Part shown: one piece after another, positions 63,915 through 64,000 of the stretch
How the letters are laid out: the number at the start of each line of letters is the position of its first letter
Position numbering within the stretch: the first letter of the stretch is position 1
Assembly: GCF_900199725.1 (NCBI RefSeq)
Contig: NZ_LT904904.1
Location: 220,412-284,411 of the forward strand
Origin: Cytobacillus massiliigabonensis
GTDB taxonomy: Bacteria > Bacillota > Bacilli > Bacillales > Cytobacillaceae
Reading direction: 5' to 3'
DNA: 64,000 nucleotides
Translations under genes and position numbers: made by a program
The notes under the pieces: generated by a model
What the model was told of the DNA's origin: nothing
Databases searched by the model: none
Seen by the model: only the letters and a program-made list of their open reading frames with translations

Positions 63915-64000
63915 TTGAATTACACCTGCTTATGGAAGATAAGAAAACTATCTTTTCCGTAACGTTTTGTAAGATACTGACGTTGTGAAATACGATAAAG

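Noticed and set aside
1-64000. tRNA, rRNA, prophage or insertion-sequence genes
   Set aside because: I found no cloverleaf-like or rRNA sequence and no transposase, integrase or phage structural genes by reading; a dedicated search could still find something small.

Overview
The window looks like chromosomal DNA of a low-GC Gram-positive bacterium of the family Bacillaceae. The evidence is the strong AGGAGG-type ribosome binding sites, frequent TTG/GTG starts, CcpA-type cre sites, a Bacillus-type GntR operator, a PyrR attenuator, a GlnK/GlnL pair, a SinI-like antirepressor, and two classes of long dispersed repeat that I recognise from Bacillus-type genomes. Genus is not determined. I see no rRNA, tRNA, prophage, transposase or CRISPR array. 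About 59 genes are supported.

Layout. 1-740: tandem array of a 52-bp unit with a conserved hairpin, abutting a NERD-domain gene. 742-2287: NERD protein and a GNAT acetyltransferase. 2623-5991: secreted DUF4179-like protein, then a VanZ-like protein with a VanR/VanS-type two-component system; both transcription units carry the same 11-bp direct-repeat promoter box. 6097-10595: sodium symporter, TauE/SafE permease, a bactofilin-like gene pair and a MarR regulator sharing an AT-rich operator, and a small membrane protein. 10683-16996: DeoR regulator diverging from a 2-aminoethylphosphonate uptake and degradation operon (ABC transporter, phnW, phnX). 17239-22386: gluconate operon gntR-gntK-gntP plus 6-phosphogluconate dehydrogenase. 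23448-27057: glnK-glnL and a glutamate/dicarboxylate symporter. 27207-29924: PyrR-type attenuator followed by codB-codA. 30196-32185: alkylation repair trio adaA-alkA-ogt.

32286-40023 is the most intriguing region. A chemoreceptor, a DUF4956 membrane protein and a VTC-domain (polyphosphate-polymerase-like) protein are on the minus strand, followed by a dedicated histidine kinase/response regulator pair and a large Cthe_2159-type beta-helix surface lipoprotein. The VTC gene and the lipoprotein gene have near-identical promoters with two 11-bp direct repeats, so they very probably form one regulon, a poorly described envelope/polyphosphate-like system.

40162-44956 holds a LysR regulator, a hotdog thioesterase, a chemoreceptor and a second TauE/SafE permease. 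45091-53994 is an AI-2 (autoinducer-2) uptake and processing locus (lsrK, lsrR, lsrACDB, lsrF) without lsrG but with a cupin gene next to lsrK. 54107-63914 holds a DJ-1/PfpI protein, a ketopantoate-reductase-family enzyme, a third chemoreceptor, a YdeI-like protein, an oligopeptide-binding lipoprotein, a 35-38 codon SinI-like antirepressor gene, a divergent response regulator/7TMR-DISM histidine kinase pair and a small membrane protein.

A palindromic element built from GGGACA/TGTCCC blocks occurs about sixteen times, mostly right at the 3' ends of genes. It supplies hairpins that can act as terminators, alters at least one C terminus and supplies one ribosome binding site.
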